A stretch of DNA of 42,135 bases from Planctomycetota bacterium (GTDB taxonomy: Bacteria; Planctomycetota; Phycisphaerae; Sedimentisphaerales; Anaerohalosphaeraceae): positions 1 to 42,135 of the forward strand of contig VGXU01000019.1 in assembly GCA_016873215.1 (NCBI GenBank). The letters are read 5' to 3'. The notes below the pieces were generated by a model. The model saw nothing but the letters and a program-made list of their open reading frames with translations. It ran no database searches and was not told where the DNA came from. The position numbers and the translations under genes were made by a program. Positions 42,059 through 42,135 of the stretch are shown one piece after another. Each line of letters starts with the position of its first letter. Position 1 is the first letter of the stretch.

Positions 42059-42135
42059 TAGAACTCTATGAAACAGGAGATTTATTATGCGAGGTAAGCG
42101 GGTCAAAGAAGATCGGATTATTGCGATACTGAAAG
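42009..42135 (+). mobile_element. IS3-like insertion sequence, left end
   Basis: TGACCTTCCCCCCAAAAAC at 42009-42027 matches the TGA-CCCCC-AAAA type left inverted repeat of IS3-family elements. An orf with a transposase-like start follows 78 bases later, with a perfect 14-base palindrome CCAATTGCAATTGG at 42032-42045 between. The element continues past the window, so the right end and target duplication cannot be seen. Confidence 0.7.
42087..42135 (+). CDS. Transposase OrfA-like protein (5' fragment, runs off right edge)
   Basis: ATG at 42087 with AGGAG 7 bases upstream begins MRGKRVKEDRIIAILK, which resembles the N-terminus of IS3 OrfA (helix-turn-helix DNA-binding part, usually about 100 residues, where a basic stretch is followed by EEQIIxxLKE). 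Only 16 codons are visible, so the call rests mainly on the terminal repeat just upstream. Confidence 0.6.
   Translation, partial: MRGKRVKEDRIIAILK

Noticed and set aside
1-42135. CRISPR arrays, rRNA genes, prophage genes
   Set aside because: No regularly spaced repeats, rRNA-like segments or phage structural genes are seen.

Overview
The window looks like chromosomal DNA of a planctomycete of the class Phycisphaerae (Sedimentisphaerales-like). This is an inference from protein style: secreted proteins with planctomycete-type dockerin repeats, a DUF1559-type pseudopilin with an H-x9-DG-like end, a DUF1844 protein, a GltX with a long insert after KLSKR, and a ThiD2-ThiE fusion. GC content is moderate. 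Most of the window is ordinary housekeeping, with one accessory region and one mobile-element edge.

Layout. 1-5.8 kb: 5' part of tatC, manA, a frameshifted membrane-protein remnant, a PpiD/SurA-like anchored protein with two small membrane proteins, and rnc with a consensus promoter and a leader hairpin. 5.8-9.5 kb: a STAS protein, a secreted pepsin-like protein with a C-terminal dockerin, and a YifB/ComM ATPase. 9.7-16.1 kb, the accessory region: an ECF sigma factor overlapping a membrane anti-sigma factor with two ZAS motifs, convergent with a three-gene operon for a dockerin/cohesin-like secreted protein, a protein with a C39-like protease module and a Cys-rich tail, and a pseudopilin. 16.4-16.9 kb: a probable structured small RNA with its own promoter and terminator, then tRNA-Asn. 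17.1-20.7 kb: an overlapping Ser/Thr kinase and PPP-type phosphatase pair, then a lipoprotein FAD oxidoreductase. 20.7-25.1 kb: a minus-strand operon gltX-pfkB-thpR-recA. 25.1-25.9 kb: a graveyard with an RHS/YD-repeat fragment. 25.9-33.5 kb: a Tat-exported sugar-isomerase-like protein, cysK, glnS, a TauE/SafE half-protein, trpC, DUF1844, smpB, an orphan small protein and a DUF4870 protein. 33.7-37.7 kb: a three-part folate enzyme (MetF, MTHFR_C zinc module, methyltransferase) and thiE. 38.1-40 kb: a candidate 41-residue protein and a coiled-coil membrane protein. 40-42.1 kb: dispersed-repeat debris, then a membrane protein gene cut by the left end of an IS3-like element.

How it works together. 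tatC is at the left edge and a clear Tat substrate lies at 25.9 kb. The 9.8-15.5 kb block can be read as a sensed-and-secreted module: the anti-sigma factor would release the ECF factor, which could control the operon for the pseudopilin, the protease-like protein and the dockerin protein. The kinase and phosphatase genes overlap by 41 bases and could form a reversible phosphorylation switch. The folate fusion would pass methylene-THF to methyl-THF and on to a corrinoid or cobalamin acceptor in one chain. Functional links are inferred from sequence and gene order only.
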